Below are positions 27,337 to 35,784 of a stretch of 49,913 nucleotides of DNA, piece by piece. The number at the start of each line of letters is the position of its first letter. Positions within the stretch are counted from its first letter, which is position 1. The DNA comes from Cohaesibacter sp. (GTDB taxonomy: Bacteria > Pseudomonadota > Alphaproteobacteria > Rhizobiales > Cohaesibacteraceae): positions 1-49,913 of the forward strand of contig JAOXSH010000062.1 in NCBI GenBank assembly GCA_025800145.1, given 5' to 3'. The position numbers and the translations under genes were made by a program. The notes under the pieces were generated by a model. That model searched no databases, was not told the origin of the DNA, and saw nothing but the letters and a program-made list of their open reading frames with translations.

Positions 27337-27460
27337 AAAATTATCTTTTGAATTTATAGAATTTACCAGAAATTTCAAAAGATAATTTTCCTAAAAAGTA
27401 ACTAACCTTCCCCCTTAAAGGGTGATGAATGAAAATTCAATTATAAATAGGTTCATTCAT
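27337..27460. promoter_or_regulatory. Divergent control region with two inverted repeats
   Basis: Between the Lrp-type gene and the operon lie a perfect 16-bp inverted repeat (AAAATTATCTTTTGAA at 27337-27352 with its complement at 27374-27389) and a 9-bp one (ATGAATGAA at 27425-27433 with TTCATTCAT at 27452-27460). The DNA is strongly AT-rich. Lrp/AsnC proteins bind AT-rich dyads upstream of adjacent targets, so these are candidate operators; the binding itself is inference. Confidence 0.6.
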
Positions 27461-27510
27461 GCCCAATTTTAATTTTAAGAAAGAATAGCTTAGGGAAGCC
27501 TGTCAATAAT

Positions 27511-28362
27511 ATGTTGAATTTACTATCTATTTCAGGAAAATCTCTGCCTGAATCAAAATTTCATATTGTTGAGAGGAACTGCTTGAATGCGCAAGATATT
27601 GTCTCGGTTCTTGATGGAAACACCTTGGGTGTCATCGTCAGGGATTTTGTATCTGAGCAAGATTGCAAGACCATACTCAAAAATTTTGACCAGTTTGAAA
27701 GCACTTATGTGCGTGGCTCTGATGCTCCTGCAGTTTATGCCGGCATTTATCATTATGGAAAAGATCTGGAAGATTATTTCCATCAGTCCCAATCAGCCAA
27801 TGCTCATCTTGGGCAGTTATTCGAAAATGCTACCAATCCGATAGAAACATTTTCCAATCAATTGGCACAGAGTTTGGGGCAAACAGGGCGGTCTTACAGG
27901 CCTGCCCAATGGAAGGATCAACAAGCCTGTCATTTTGTTATGCGTAGCTGGAAGGATTGTGGAGAATTTTCACTACGCCCTCATGATGATGAAGCCCAAT
28001 GCAAGGATCCCAAACAGCAAGGCTTCGAAATTCAGGACGCAGCACAGAATAATGCTCTTGGCGCGGTCAATATCTGTCTGGCAAATGGCCAAGGTGGTGC
28101 ATTGCGCATTTGGAATGTCCTGCCAGATGATAAAGCCCGACATGATTTGGGGCTTGAAGTAACAGGCTCGCCTTATCCCGAAACCTTACTGAACGCCTAT
28201 TCCTATCTTGATATAGAGATACGCCCAGGTGACCTCTATGTGTTTGATGGTCGTTATGTCCATGCTGTAACGCAACTGCATGACGGCGCCAAGCAAATCA
28301 GAGCCACTCTCGCTTTTTTGCTCTGCCATAAGGGAGAGCATGAAACAATCCAGTGGTGCTGA
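27511..28362 (+). CDS. 2-oxoglutarate/Fe(II)-dependent oxygenase-like protein
   Basis: A 283-residue protein of the double-stranded beta-helix type. A plausible iron triad is His158 and Asp160 (RPHDDEAQ) with His251 (GRYVHAVTQ), and Arg264 (QIRATLAF) fits the 2-oxoglutarate carboxylate. The segment IEIRPGDLYVFDGRYVHAV is typical of 2OG oxygenases. Substrate is unknown; hydroxylation of an amino acid before O-carbamoylation would suit the next gene. First gene of the operon. The upstream ribosome site is weak; a TTG at 27583 preceded by GAGAGGA is an alternative start. Confidence 0.72.
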   Translation: MLNLLSISGKSLPESKFHIVERNCLNAQDIVSVLDGNTLGVIVRDFVSEQDCKTILKNFDQFESTYVRGSDAPAVYAGIYHYGKDLEDYFHQSQSANAHLGQLFENATNPIETFSNQLAQSLGQTGRSYRPAQWKDQQACHFVMRSWKDCGEFSLRPHDDEAQCKDPKQQGFEIQDAAQNNALGAVNICLANGQGGALRIWNVLPDDKARHDLGLEVTGSPYPETLLNAYSYLDIEIRPGDLYVFDGRYVHAVTQLHDGAKQIRATLAFLLCHKGEHETIQWC

Positions 28363-28413
28363 TTTCTTATTTTAAACAAATCCTTTATTTTCTTGCAGAT
28401 TTAGTTTTGACTC

Positions 28414-30009
28414 ATGCGAATTTTTTCAATGAAACCGGGCCATGATGGCCATATATGCTCGCTTGTTGATGGACATCTTGAATTCTCAATTGAAGCTGAG
28501 AAAGATTCTTGGCCACGCTATGAAACCATTACACCACACACCTTGTTGCGTGCCATGGAATTGTCTTCAGACTTGCCAGACGTGATCGCTATCTCTGGCT
28601 GGGTAAAAGGGTTCCATTCGATATCCCAACCCACAGATGGTGCCTATTTTGATTGCTCTACGAGTAGCCGCATCATTGAACAGCGACGCATCTTTGGTAA
28701 AGAGGTCACTTATTTTGCCTCATCCCATGAGCGCTCTCACATTTTCTGCTCTTTTGCCCTATCACCATTCCCTCAGAATTTACCATTCTATGCCTTGATC
28801 TGGGAAGGAAATATTGGCGCATTCTATCGTGTCAACGAGCATATGGAGATAACGCGTATAGGGCAAGTCATGGAAGATCCGGGCAATAAATATGCCTACC
28901 TTTATGCTCTTGCTGATCCCAAATTCCCAAACGGTACAGGCTTCTTTCGTTTTGAAGATGCGGGCAAGCTCATGGCGCTGACTTCATATGGTGAGCCGGG
29001 CGAACCAGACGATGAGGAAGCCTATATCATTGATAAAATTCTGGATCAAAAATCCATTTTGCTCAATTTGGATAAGGCCAGTTTCCGTCATACAAAATTC
29101 TATAATATTGGCGTTGAACATCCTGACTTTAAAACACTTGCTCGCAAACATTCAGATGCGATCTTTCAACGCTTCCACGCATTTGCCAAGGAACATCTGA
29201 GTGAAGGTCTTCCGTTGGTAATTGGTGGAGGCTGCGGGTTGAATTGTGACTGGAATAGCGCATGGAAAGACACAGAGCTGTTTTCTGACATCTTTGTCCC
29301 ACCATGCACCAACGATTCCGGCTCTGCAATTGGCACCGCAGCTGAGGCCCAATTTGTTTTGACCGGCTCTGCCAAAGTGGATTGGTCTGTCTATGCCGGA
29401 GAAGATTTCGTCATGGATATGCAGGATCCTGAAGAGGCGGATATCTCGATGCTGGACTATGACGCTTTGGCCCAGTCCCTTAGCGAGGGTCATATAATAG
29501 CCTGGGCTCAAGGACGATATGAAATCGGCCCTCGCGCTCTTGGCAATCGCTCTTTGCTTGCGCATCCTTTCACATCTGACATTCATCAGCGGCTGAATAT
29601 GATCAAAAAGCGAGAGAGCTATCGCCCGATTGCGCCAATCTGTCTGGAAGAAGAAGTTTTCCGATTATTTGACAGCCAAGAATCAAGCCCGCATATGCTC
29701 TATTTTCAGCGAGTTAAATCAGATCAGCTCAAAGCCATCACCCATGTTGACGGCTCTGCAAGGTTACAGTCTGTCACTGAGCATCAAAATCCTGAAATTT
29801 ACAAGTTACTCAATATTTTCAAGAAGAAAACTGATTTTGGTGTTTTATGCAATACCTCTCTCAATTTTAACGGAACCGGTTTTATCAATCGCCTGAGCGA
29901 TCTACACCGCTATGCGCTTGAAACGGGCATTGATGGCTATGTAGCAGGTAATCGTTTTTATTGCCTGAAGAAGCACCATCAGAAACAGAGGTTGAAACAT
30001 GCCTCTTGA
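28414..30009 (+). CDS. NodU/CmcH-type carbamoyltransferase
   Basis: A 531-residue carbamoyltransferase. The N-terminal half has the ASKHA-type fold of the family (GHDGHICSLVDG, later SSHERSH, and GGGCGLNCDWNS). The C-terminal half begins with the highly conserved GRYEIGPRALGNRS at about residue 366 and contains RESYRPIAPICLEE and LCNTSLNFNG. Such enzymes make carbamoyl-adenylate from carbamoyl phosphate and ATP and transfer the carbamoyl group to a hydroxyl, as in Nod factors, tobramycin and cephamycin. The acceptor here is probably made by the operon's oxygenases. It overlaps the next gene by 11 bases. Confidence 0.88.
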   Translation: MRIFSMKPGHDGHICSLVDGHLEFSIEAEKDSWPRYETITPHTLLRAMELSSDLPDVIAISGWVKGFHSISQPTDGAYFDCSTSSRIIEQRRIFGKEVTYFASSHERSHIFCSFALSPFPQNLPFYALIWEGNIGAFYRVNEHMEITRIGQVMEDPGNKYAYLYALADPKFPNGTGFFRFEDAGKLMALTSYGEPGEPDDEEAYIIDKILDQKSILLNLDKASFRHTKFYNIGVEHPDFKTLARKHSDAIFQRFHAFAKEHLSEGLPLVIGGGCGLNCDWNSAWKDTELFSDIFVPPCTNDSGSAIGTAAEAQFVLTGSAKVDWSVYAGEDFVMDMQDPEEADISMLDYDALAQSLSEGHIIAWAQGRYEIGPRALGNRSLLAHPFTSDIHQRLNMIKKRESYRPIAPICLEEEVFRLFDSQESSPHMLYFQRVKSDQLKAITHVDGSARLQSVTEHQNPEIYKLLNIFKKKTDFGVLCNTSLNFNGTGFINRLSDLHRYALETGIDGYVAGNRFYCLKKHHQKQRLKHAS

Positions 30010-31156
30010 TCCACGCGACAGCTTCAGACATTTTCCAGAATGGGTGCAGCCCATTCTGACGGTAATCTCTGGCAAACCATTGGCTCATTCCAAACCAAAA
30101 TTGGAAATTACACCAATTGGTGCAATCGCCATTGATTATACCAAATATGTGGTTGGTGTCGGTTTAGCCGCTCTGCTGTTTCATCTGCAAGGCTGGGCAA
30201 TGCTCGCATTGCCAATCGCCTGGGTCCTGACTGTCAATGCCGCCCGCTCGCTGACAAGTGACGCCCATTATGCTGGACATGGCTCAGTAACCTCAAACAA
30301 GGCCATTGACAAGATTATTGGCGATCTACTCAGTCTTTCGGTATTGGCACCCAATATGGATGATTATGCCCTACCCCATAATAGAGGGCATCATGGCAGA
30401 TTCGGAATTGGATCTCTGGAAGACCCTGATATCGCCCTTATGCGCATCATGGGGTTCGAAATGGGGCGGGAACTCTCTTATTACCCGCTTCGGCATATGC
30501 TTGCGATCATTTCACCGCGCTTCCATATTCATTATACCATCCTGCGGCTCCGTTCGACATTTATTACTGCTCCCTATTGGCGCATGGCTTTAGCTGCATT
30601 TGCGTTCGGCGGACTGGCTATCGCCTCTTATATGGGTGGATGGTGGGAAATGCTTTTGGTCGCATGGCTCATTCCCATTCTTCCTCTCTATGCCCTAAGC
30701 GCACTGCTTCAGTTTCCATCGGAACATATGTGGATGGCCGCTCGGCAGGACAACGAACGAAACAGGGATTATCTCCTTCGAGTGTCTCATGGCCGTTTCT
30801 TCCTGCTGCCTGCAGCTCACAGTTTCAAAGGCTGGATGAGTTGGTCAATCGCTATGCTACCACTTTTGTTTCAACGTTTTTTCGTCTGCGTTTCGGTTTT
30901 GCCAACCCATGATTACCATCATCGCCACGCAGGCAGTATGCGTTGGCCAATGGAAGCTTGGTTGCGGCAACAAGAGATTGATGAAGGCAAATGTTACACC
31001 GATTTCTATGGTTTGAAGGATCCAACACAGGCACAATTCAGAATCTGGTCGGACTGCCCAAGCGACATCATGCCTCGTCCCAATACTTTCATGTCTTTTC
31101 TCAGTGACTTTTTTCGAATGCCATCCTCAAAGGATAAGATTAATGCAGAACAATAA
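29999..31156 (+). CDS. Fatty-acid-desaturase-fold membrane di-iron enzyme
   Basis: A 385-residue membrane protein with the three histidine boxes of the FA_desaturase family: HYAGH (90-94), HNRGHH (127-132) and HDYHHRH (304-310). Several hydrophobic segments lie around residues 50-80 and 195-235. Members desaturate or hydroxylate lipids, but some natural-product clusters use them on amino-acid or peptide substrates (phaseolotoxin clusters include one, from memory). Context here favours a small-molecule substrate, which is inference. It overlaps the carbamoyltransferase gene and the next gene by 11 and 14 bases. Confidence 0.85.
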   Translation: MPLDPRDSFRHFPEWVQPILTVISGKPLAHSKPKLEITPIGAIAIDYTKYVVGVGLAALLFHLQGWAMLALPIAWVLTVNAARSLTSDAHYAGHGSVTSNKAIDKIIGDLLSLSVLAPNMDDYALPHNRGHHGRFGIGSLEDPDIALMRIMGFEMGRELSYYPLRHMLAIISPRFHIHYTILRLRSTFITAPYWRMALAAFAFGGLAIASYMGGWWEMLLVAWLIPILPLYALSALLQFPSEHMWMAARQDNERNRDYLLRVSHGRFFLLPAAHSFKGWMSWSIAMLPLLFQRFFVCVSVLPTHDYHHRHAGSMRWPMEAWLRQQEIDEGKCYTDFYGLKDPTQAQFRIWSDCPSDIMPRPNTFMSFLSDFFRMPSSKDKINAEQ

Positions 31157-31526
31157 TATTGCATCGTTGGAAATTCCGACAGATGACCCGTGGATCTCGG
31201 CTTTGTTGGAAGCCATAGACTGTAACTGCTGGGATGCTCTTGAACAGATTTTGGCACCGGATGTTGTTTATGAGCGACCTGGCTATGCGCCATTGGTCGG
31301 TCGCGACGCTGTTATGAATTTCTATCGTCACATCCGAATTATCAAATCGGGCATTCACAAGGTCCAAGGCTTTGCCAGACAAGGCAAGATTTTAAGCTAT
31401 TACGGTAATTTCAAAGGAATATCGCAATCCGACGAGCCTTTGAATGTCGACTTTTGCGATATCTGCAAACTTGATGGCGATCACCTTTACTACCGAAAGA
31501 CTTTTTTCCATATAGCCGCCGTTTAA
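31143..31526 (+). CDS. SnoaL/NTF2-like small protein
   Basis: A 127-residue protein of the NTF2-like fold. The pattern LLEAIDCNCWDALEQILAPD, YERPGYAPLVGRDAV and a series of beta strands is typical of SnoaL-like enzymes and accessory proteins. The start at 31143 is preferred because AAAGGA lies 7 bases upstream; it overlaps the desaturase stop. In natural-product pathways such proteins act as cyclases, isomerases or hydrolases, sometimes as non-catalytic partners. No specific role can be assigned. Confidence 0.7.
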   Translation: MQNNNIASLEIPTDDPWISALLEAIDCNCWDALEQILAPDVVYERPGYAPLVGRDAVMNFYRHIRIIKSGIHKVQGFARQGKILSYYGNFKGISQSDEPLNVDFCDICKLDGDHLYYRKTFFHIAAV

Positions 31527-31550
31527 GTCGCGCAGGCCAAGGAGGCTCTT

Positions 31551-32837
31551 ATGAGGACCACCCTTAAAAATTCTATACGTCTGGAAGATAACCAACAATT
31601 GGCACATCTATCAGCAAATTCGGTGCCAAAGGGTGAAAAAAATCACATCCCATTTTCATTTTCGCAACAGAGTAACAATTTAGGACCAAATGCAATTCGA
31701 GATCTTCTCAGATTGCTAGAGAGGCCTGATGTCATTTCATTCGCAGGGGGCATTCCCGATCCTACGCTCTTTCCAAGAAATGCTGTCAGGGCTGCGAGTG
31801 AATGCGCCCTGACGCAGGACTCGATTGATGCTTTGCAATATGGTGCGACCATAGGAACACCAATGCTCAGAGAGCGTCTGGCTCATCTCATGCGCTCTAA
31901 AGGTATTGACTGCAACGAAGACAATATTCTTGTAACCTGCGGATCACAGCAGGCACTCGATCTTGCCGTTCGGGTTTTTGTTAATTCTGGTGATTCAATT
32001 CTGGTCGATAACCCAACTTATCTGGGTGCCCTGCAAACCTTCAAATCCCAGAATGCACATGTGACGCCATTTTCCAATCTTGCGCAAAAGAATGCTTCCC
32101 CCCCGAGCAAGATCGCAATGGGATATTGTATTCCTGATTTTGCAAATCCGACAGGATTATGCCTGCCACAGGAGCAGAGGTTAGATCTCATCACACAAGC
32201 CAAAGCAAATGGTTATGTCTTGCTGGAAGATGCAGCTTATGCCAATTTAAGATATGAGGGCGATGACATTCCCTCACTTCTGGCTCTGGATTGTCATCAC
32301 TCAGGCTCCATCGAAAAAGCCAACACACTTTATTGCGGAACTTTCTCAAAAACCCTTGTACCGGGTTTGCGTATCGGATGGGCCTGTGGTCCCAGTTCTA
32401 TCATAGCTAAAATGGCAAGAATGAAAGAATGTTCCGACATTTTATCCTCACCCCTGAACCAGCAAATTGTCAGCTATTTGCTGGATAATATTTACGAATC
32501 TCATCTGGAAAAATTACGCACGGTCTATTCATTGCGACGGTTGGCGATGCTTGATGCTCTGGACCAATTCATGCCGTCTGGTGTGCAATGGAACAGTGTA
32601 CAAGGCGGTATGTTTGTCTGGCTGTCTTTTCCCGATGGTCTGAATACTGATAAAATTCTTACTCGCGCTGTGGATGATGCCAAGGTCGCCTATGTACCCG
32701 GTAGTCATTTTATACCCGATCAAAGTGCACATCATCATTTGCGGTTGAGTTTTTGCATGAATGCAGAAAACACAATTAAAGAAGGTGTGCAGCGTTTGTC
32801 CAACTTCATCACATCAGAATTTGGACGGCAGACATGA
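31551..32837 (+). CDS. PLP-dependent class I/II aminotransferase
   Basis: A 428-residue fold-type I enzyme similar to 2-aminoadipate/valine-type aminotransferases (VISFAGGIPDPTLFP, GSQQALDLAVRVF). PLP-binding residues fit Asn199 (FANPTG), Asp227 and Tyr230 (LLEDAAY) and the Schiff-base Lys267 (GTFSKTLVPGLRIGW). AAGGAGG is a strong ribosome site before the ATG. It could make or use the amino-acid precursor of the operon's product. The stop overlaps the next start by 4 bases (ATGA). Confidence 0.9.
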   Translation: MRTTLKNSIRLEDNQQLAHLSANSVPKGEKNHIPFSFSQQSNNLGPNAIRDLLRLLERPDVISFAGGIPDPTLFPRNAVRAASECALTQDSIDALQYGATIGTPMLRERLAHLMRSKGIDCNEDNILVTCGSQQALDLAVRVFVNSGDSILVDNPTYLGALQTFKSQNAHVTPFSNLAQKNASPPSKIAMGYCIPDFANPTGLCLPQEQRLDLITQAKANGYVLLEDAAYANLRYEGDDIPSLLALDCHHSGSIEKANTLYCGTFSKTLVPGLRIGWACGPSSIIAKMARMKECSDILSSPLNQQIVSYLLDNIYESHLEKLRTVYSLRRLAMLDALDQFMPSGVQWNSVQGGMFVWLSFPDGLNTDKILTRAVDDAKVAYVPGSHFIPDQSAHHHLRLSFCMNAENTIKEGVQRLSNFITSEFGRQT

Positions 32838-33820
32838 TCAAACCTTTAGCATCTGATAAACCCACTCAAACTCTGCAAAAGCCGACATTGCTCTGGGTGT
32901 TCGGCATGATCGCAGCCATCATTGTTCTCTATGCAATATCATGGGTCTGGTCTGCTGAACTGCTGCAAGATGTTGCGCCTCTGTGGTCATCAGCCATACG
33001 GCTTGGCGCGTCCTTCATCGGGATTGTCTTTTTCAATCTTATCCGAGGACATTCCGGTTTTAAAAAACTGTTTGGTGATGCGAATCCTCGTCATCTTTCC
33101 CTACTTGCCATCACAGGATTTTCCGGTTTCTTTGCATTAAGTTATGTTGCTTTGACCTCTATCTCAGCCACCTTGCTGGTGCTGATCCTGTCCAGCATTC
33201 CTGTCCTGACGTTCCTGCAAAGTGTCTTGTATTTTCGTCAAGCTGCAACATTATTTTCAATATGTGGTACGATCTGCACGCTTTTGGCGATCATCCTATT
33301 TGCCCATTCCAGCGGTGTTGAAGCGGATCTGAGCTCTGGCAAGGATCACATATTGTTGCCTTGGGGCATTCTATTTGCCTTGTTTGCCGCAGTCTCCTAT
33401 GCTTTTTACGGATTAAGCTACAAGCGATTGCTCTCCCATTATTCAGTAACAGACATATTGCCTGGTTTGTTGGGCATCGGCACTGTCTTTTCTGCCATAA
33501 CCGCTCTGCTTATTGAGGGTGTTCCTTCCGGTTTTAGTGTATCGCTCATAGGACAGCTCCTTGTGATAGGTGCCATCATAGCAGCCCCTGTCTATGTTAT
33601 GTACAATCTGCTGATTGTCCGAACAGACCCTCTTATTGCAAGCACAATAAGCATATTGGCCCCCGTCAGTACCTTTATCATCGAACAAGCCGTGCGAGGA
33701 CATTCGTTAATCGGCCATAGCATAGACCCGGGTCACTTTGCAGCATTGGCGATCAGTGCCATCGGACTGCTGCTGTTATTCTTAAGCAACAAATATCAAG
33801 GAAAAAGCCATGAGACCTAG
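32834..33820 (+). CDS. EamA/DMT-family transporter
   Basis: A 328-residue membrane protein with about ten hydrophobic helices in two EamA repeats. The first contains LGASFIGIVFFNLIRG and ALTSISATLLVLILSSIPVLTFL; the second begins near FALFAAVSYAFYGLSYKRLL. DMT proteins commonly export amino acids and small metabolites. It is translationally coupled to the aminotransferase before it and overlaps the ATP-grasp gene by 11 bases, so it probably exports the pathway's product or an intermediate. Confidence 0.87.
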   Translation: MIKPLASDKPTQTLQKPTLLWVFGMIAAIIVLYAISWVWSAELLQDVAPLWSSAIRLGASFIGIVFFNLIRGHSGFKKLFGDANPRHLSLLAITGFSGFFALSYVALTSISATLLVLILSSIPVLTFLQSVLYFRQAATLFSICGTICTLLAIILFAHSSGVEADLSSGKDHILLPWGILFALFAAVSYAFYGLSYKRLLSHYSVTDILPGLLGIGTVFSAITALLIEGVPSGFSVSLIGQLLVIGAIIAAPVYVMYNLLIVRTDPLIASTISILAPVSTFIIEQAVRGHSLIGHSIDPGHFAALAISAIGLLLLFLSNKYQGKSHET

Positions 33821-35099
33821 ATTGGGACTGGTATGCCAGCGCAATAACAATATCCCTTTCGTATTTGACGTCGCTGAAAAGTTAGGCTTCGAATTGATCG
33901 ATATCCATGATGAAGGCGAGGATCCTCAACCTGCCAAGGCCGCATTGAAAGCACATTTGTGCCTTCCGGTTTTTGAAGATCCTGAAAAAGCATTTGAGCT
34001 TCTTGAAGTCTGGTGTCGCGAAAACCGTCTTGATGGGATTTTCACTTCCCGCGAGGAAGCTGTTCTTTGGACAGCCCTGGCTGCGGAACGTATGGGATGG
34101 CCCAACATTCCACCCAAAGCTGCCGCGGCGACGCGCGATAAATTTATCATGAGGGAAGAGTTACAAAAAGGTGGCTGTAACGTGCCTGCCTTTCTGAATT
34201 ACCGAGGTAATCAGGATAGAGCTGCTCTTGAAAAATTAGACTATCCTTATGTTTTGAAGCCAAAATCCGCATTTGGCAGCGCTGGTGTCACTCTTGTCAG
34301 AACTGATGCAGAAAGAGACGCCGCTCTTCAATCCATATCAGATATGAACCGGGAAATGTTTGATCGCTTTTCTCCAACCCATCATGCAAATGGACTGCTC
34401 GTCGAAGGCTATCTGGAAGGTGTGGAATATGTTGCCGAATGCTTTGCAATCAATGGCAACTGTCACGTTGTCTCTATTGGTTATAAAGGAAATCCCACCG
34501 GACCCTATTTTGAGGAAACCGTTTATCTGGCCCCTGCAAAGCTTGACGATGAGCTACGAGGCGCCATCACAAAGGAGGCTTGCAAGGGCATGAAAGCGCT
34601 TGGTCTGATCAATGGACCGGGACATTGTGAATTGCGGGTAACCTCTAATGGCACAGCGTATATATTGGAGATTGGAGCTCGGGTTGGTGGTTCTGGTTCT
34701 TGTCATTATGTTGTTGAGAAAAGTACCGGATTCGATTTATTTGGCAATCAAATGAGGTTCGCAGCTGGCCAAGAAACCGATATTAAGGAAAAAATTCCGA
34801 GAGTAAACCGTTATGCGAGTAATTATATAATCCCCATTGGTGGATACGGCATTCTTGCCAATGTTAACGGAATTGATGCCGCAAGAGCACATCCGCAATG
34901 TGACATTATTATGCGGTTTCTTGATAATGGCAGCGAGGTAGCTCCCTATCCTGAATTCAGCGGCTTTATTGGCTTCATTTTCGGGACGCATGACAGCTAT
35001 GAACAAGGCCTTGAGCAATTTGCTTGGCTGGATCAGACCATAACCCCTGTGTGGGAGACTAATCCTTCCCACTCACGCGCTATCAGGGAAGATGTCTGA
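33810..35099 (+). CDS. ATP-grasp ligase, L-amino-acid-ligase-like
   Basis: A 429-residue ATP-grasp enzyme. The nucleotide lysine is Lys150 in VLKPKSAFGSAGVT; LLVEGYLEGVEYVAE binds adenine and ribose, and the metal/acyl-phosphate site is GHCELRVTSNGTAYILEIGARVGG (272-294). This arrangement is that of BacD/carnosine-synthase-like enzymes that join two amino acids through an acyl phosphate; other carboxylate-amine ligations are possible. It is the likely bond-forming step of the operon. TGATG couples it to the LysE gene. Confidence 0.87.
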   Translation: MRPRLGLVCQRNNNIPFVFDVAEKLGFELIDIHDEGEDPQPAKAALKAHLCLPVFEDPEKAFELLEVWCRENRLDGIFTSREEAVLWTALAAERMGWPNIPPKAAAATRDKFIMREELQKGGCNVPAFLNYRGNQDRAALEKLDYPYVLKPKSAFGSAGVTLVRTDAERDAALQSISDMNREMFDRFSPTHHANGLLVEGYLEGVEYVAECFAINGNCHVVSIGYKGNPTGPYFEETVYLAPAKLDDELRGAITKEACKGMKALGLINGPGHCELRVTSNGTAYILEIGARVGGSGSCHYVVEKSTGFDLFGNQMRFAAGQETDIKEKIPRVNRYASNYIIPIGGYGILANVNGIDAARAHPQCDIIMRFLDNGSEVAPYPEFSGFIGFIFGTHDSYEQGLEQFAWLDQTITPVWETNPSHSRAIREDV

Positions 35100-35698
35100 T
35101 GGATGTGACAGCTGCGACTACATTTGGGATTTCTGCGCTGGCTTTGTGTGCTGCGCCGGGGCCGGCCATTGCTTCTTTGTTGCTTGTTGCCCGCAATCAT
35201 TCCTTTCAGCGAACACTGGTCTATAATGGCGGGATTATTCTTGGGCTGAGCCTGTCTGCCATTGCCAGTGCTATTGGCTTGTTTTCTCTTATTCAGGCTA
35301 TTCCTTCCGCCGAGAAAGGATTGACCTTTCTCGCTTTTGGCTATTTCCTATATCTGTCCTATCGGATCATCACCGCTCCCGTTGGGCAGACAATTGAAAG
35401 ACCAAACCAACTGGCACATTTTGCTTCCGCCGTTTTTCTTGGACTGGCCAATCCGAAAGGCTATGTCGTCTTTCTTTCGCTTTTTGCTTCCCATACCATT
35501 ATGCAAGACCAGATCCATGCCGATATTTTGGTTAAACTCAGTCTGACCTTTTTATCTCTTATATTGGTCTGTAGTCTTTGGATGTATGTGGGCATCGTGA
35601 TCGGCAAAATGAGCCTTTCTCACCGTATCGAACATTATACCAACTGGATTTTGGGTGGTTTGGTCTTTGCCACAGCCGTTATGACCCTGCTGGGATAA
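35099..35698 (+). CDS. LysE/RhtB-family amino-acid exporter
   Basis: A 199-residue exporter with six hydrophobic segments. The N-terminal CAAPGPAIASLLLVARNHSF and the conserved NPKGYVVFLSLF (about 116-127) identify the LysE family, which exports amino acids and small peptides or lactones. Its start overlaps the ATP-grasp stop by one base. As last gene of the operon, and the second exporter in it, it may provide self-resistance. A terminator follows 56 bases downstream. Confidence 0.92.
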   Translation: MDVTAATTFGISALALCAAPGPAIASLLLVARNHSFQRTLVYNGGIILGLSLSAIASAIGLFSLIQAIPSAEKGLTFLAFGYFLYLSYRIITAPVGQTIERPNQLAHFASAVFLGLANPKGYVVFLSLFASHTIMQDQIHADILVKLSLTFLSLILVCSLWMYVGIVIGKMSLSHRIEHYTNWILGGLVFATAVMTLLG

Positions 35699-35753
35699 CA
35701 GGCTCACATGCAAGCGTTGTCAGATGAAAGCGCGTAATGAGGCATACAGAAAT

Positions 35754-35784
35754 CAGCGCCTTTTTATTGAGGCGCTGGTTTTTT
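35754..35784 (+). terminator. Terminator of the biosynthetic operon, overlapping a convergent gene
   Basis: An 8-bp stem CAGCGCCT/AGGCGCTG (35754-35761 with 35770-35777) is followed by GTTTTTTATT. The loop and right arm encode the last codons and stop of the convergent EamA gene on the minus strand. Confidence 0.88.
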
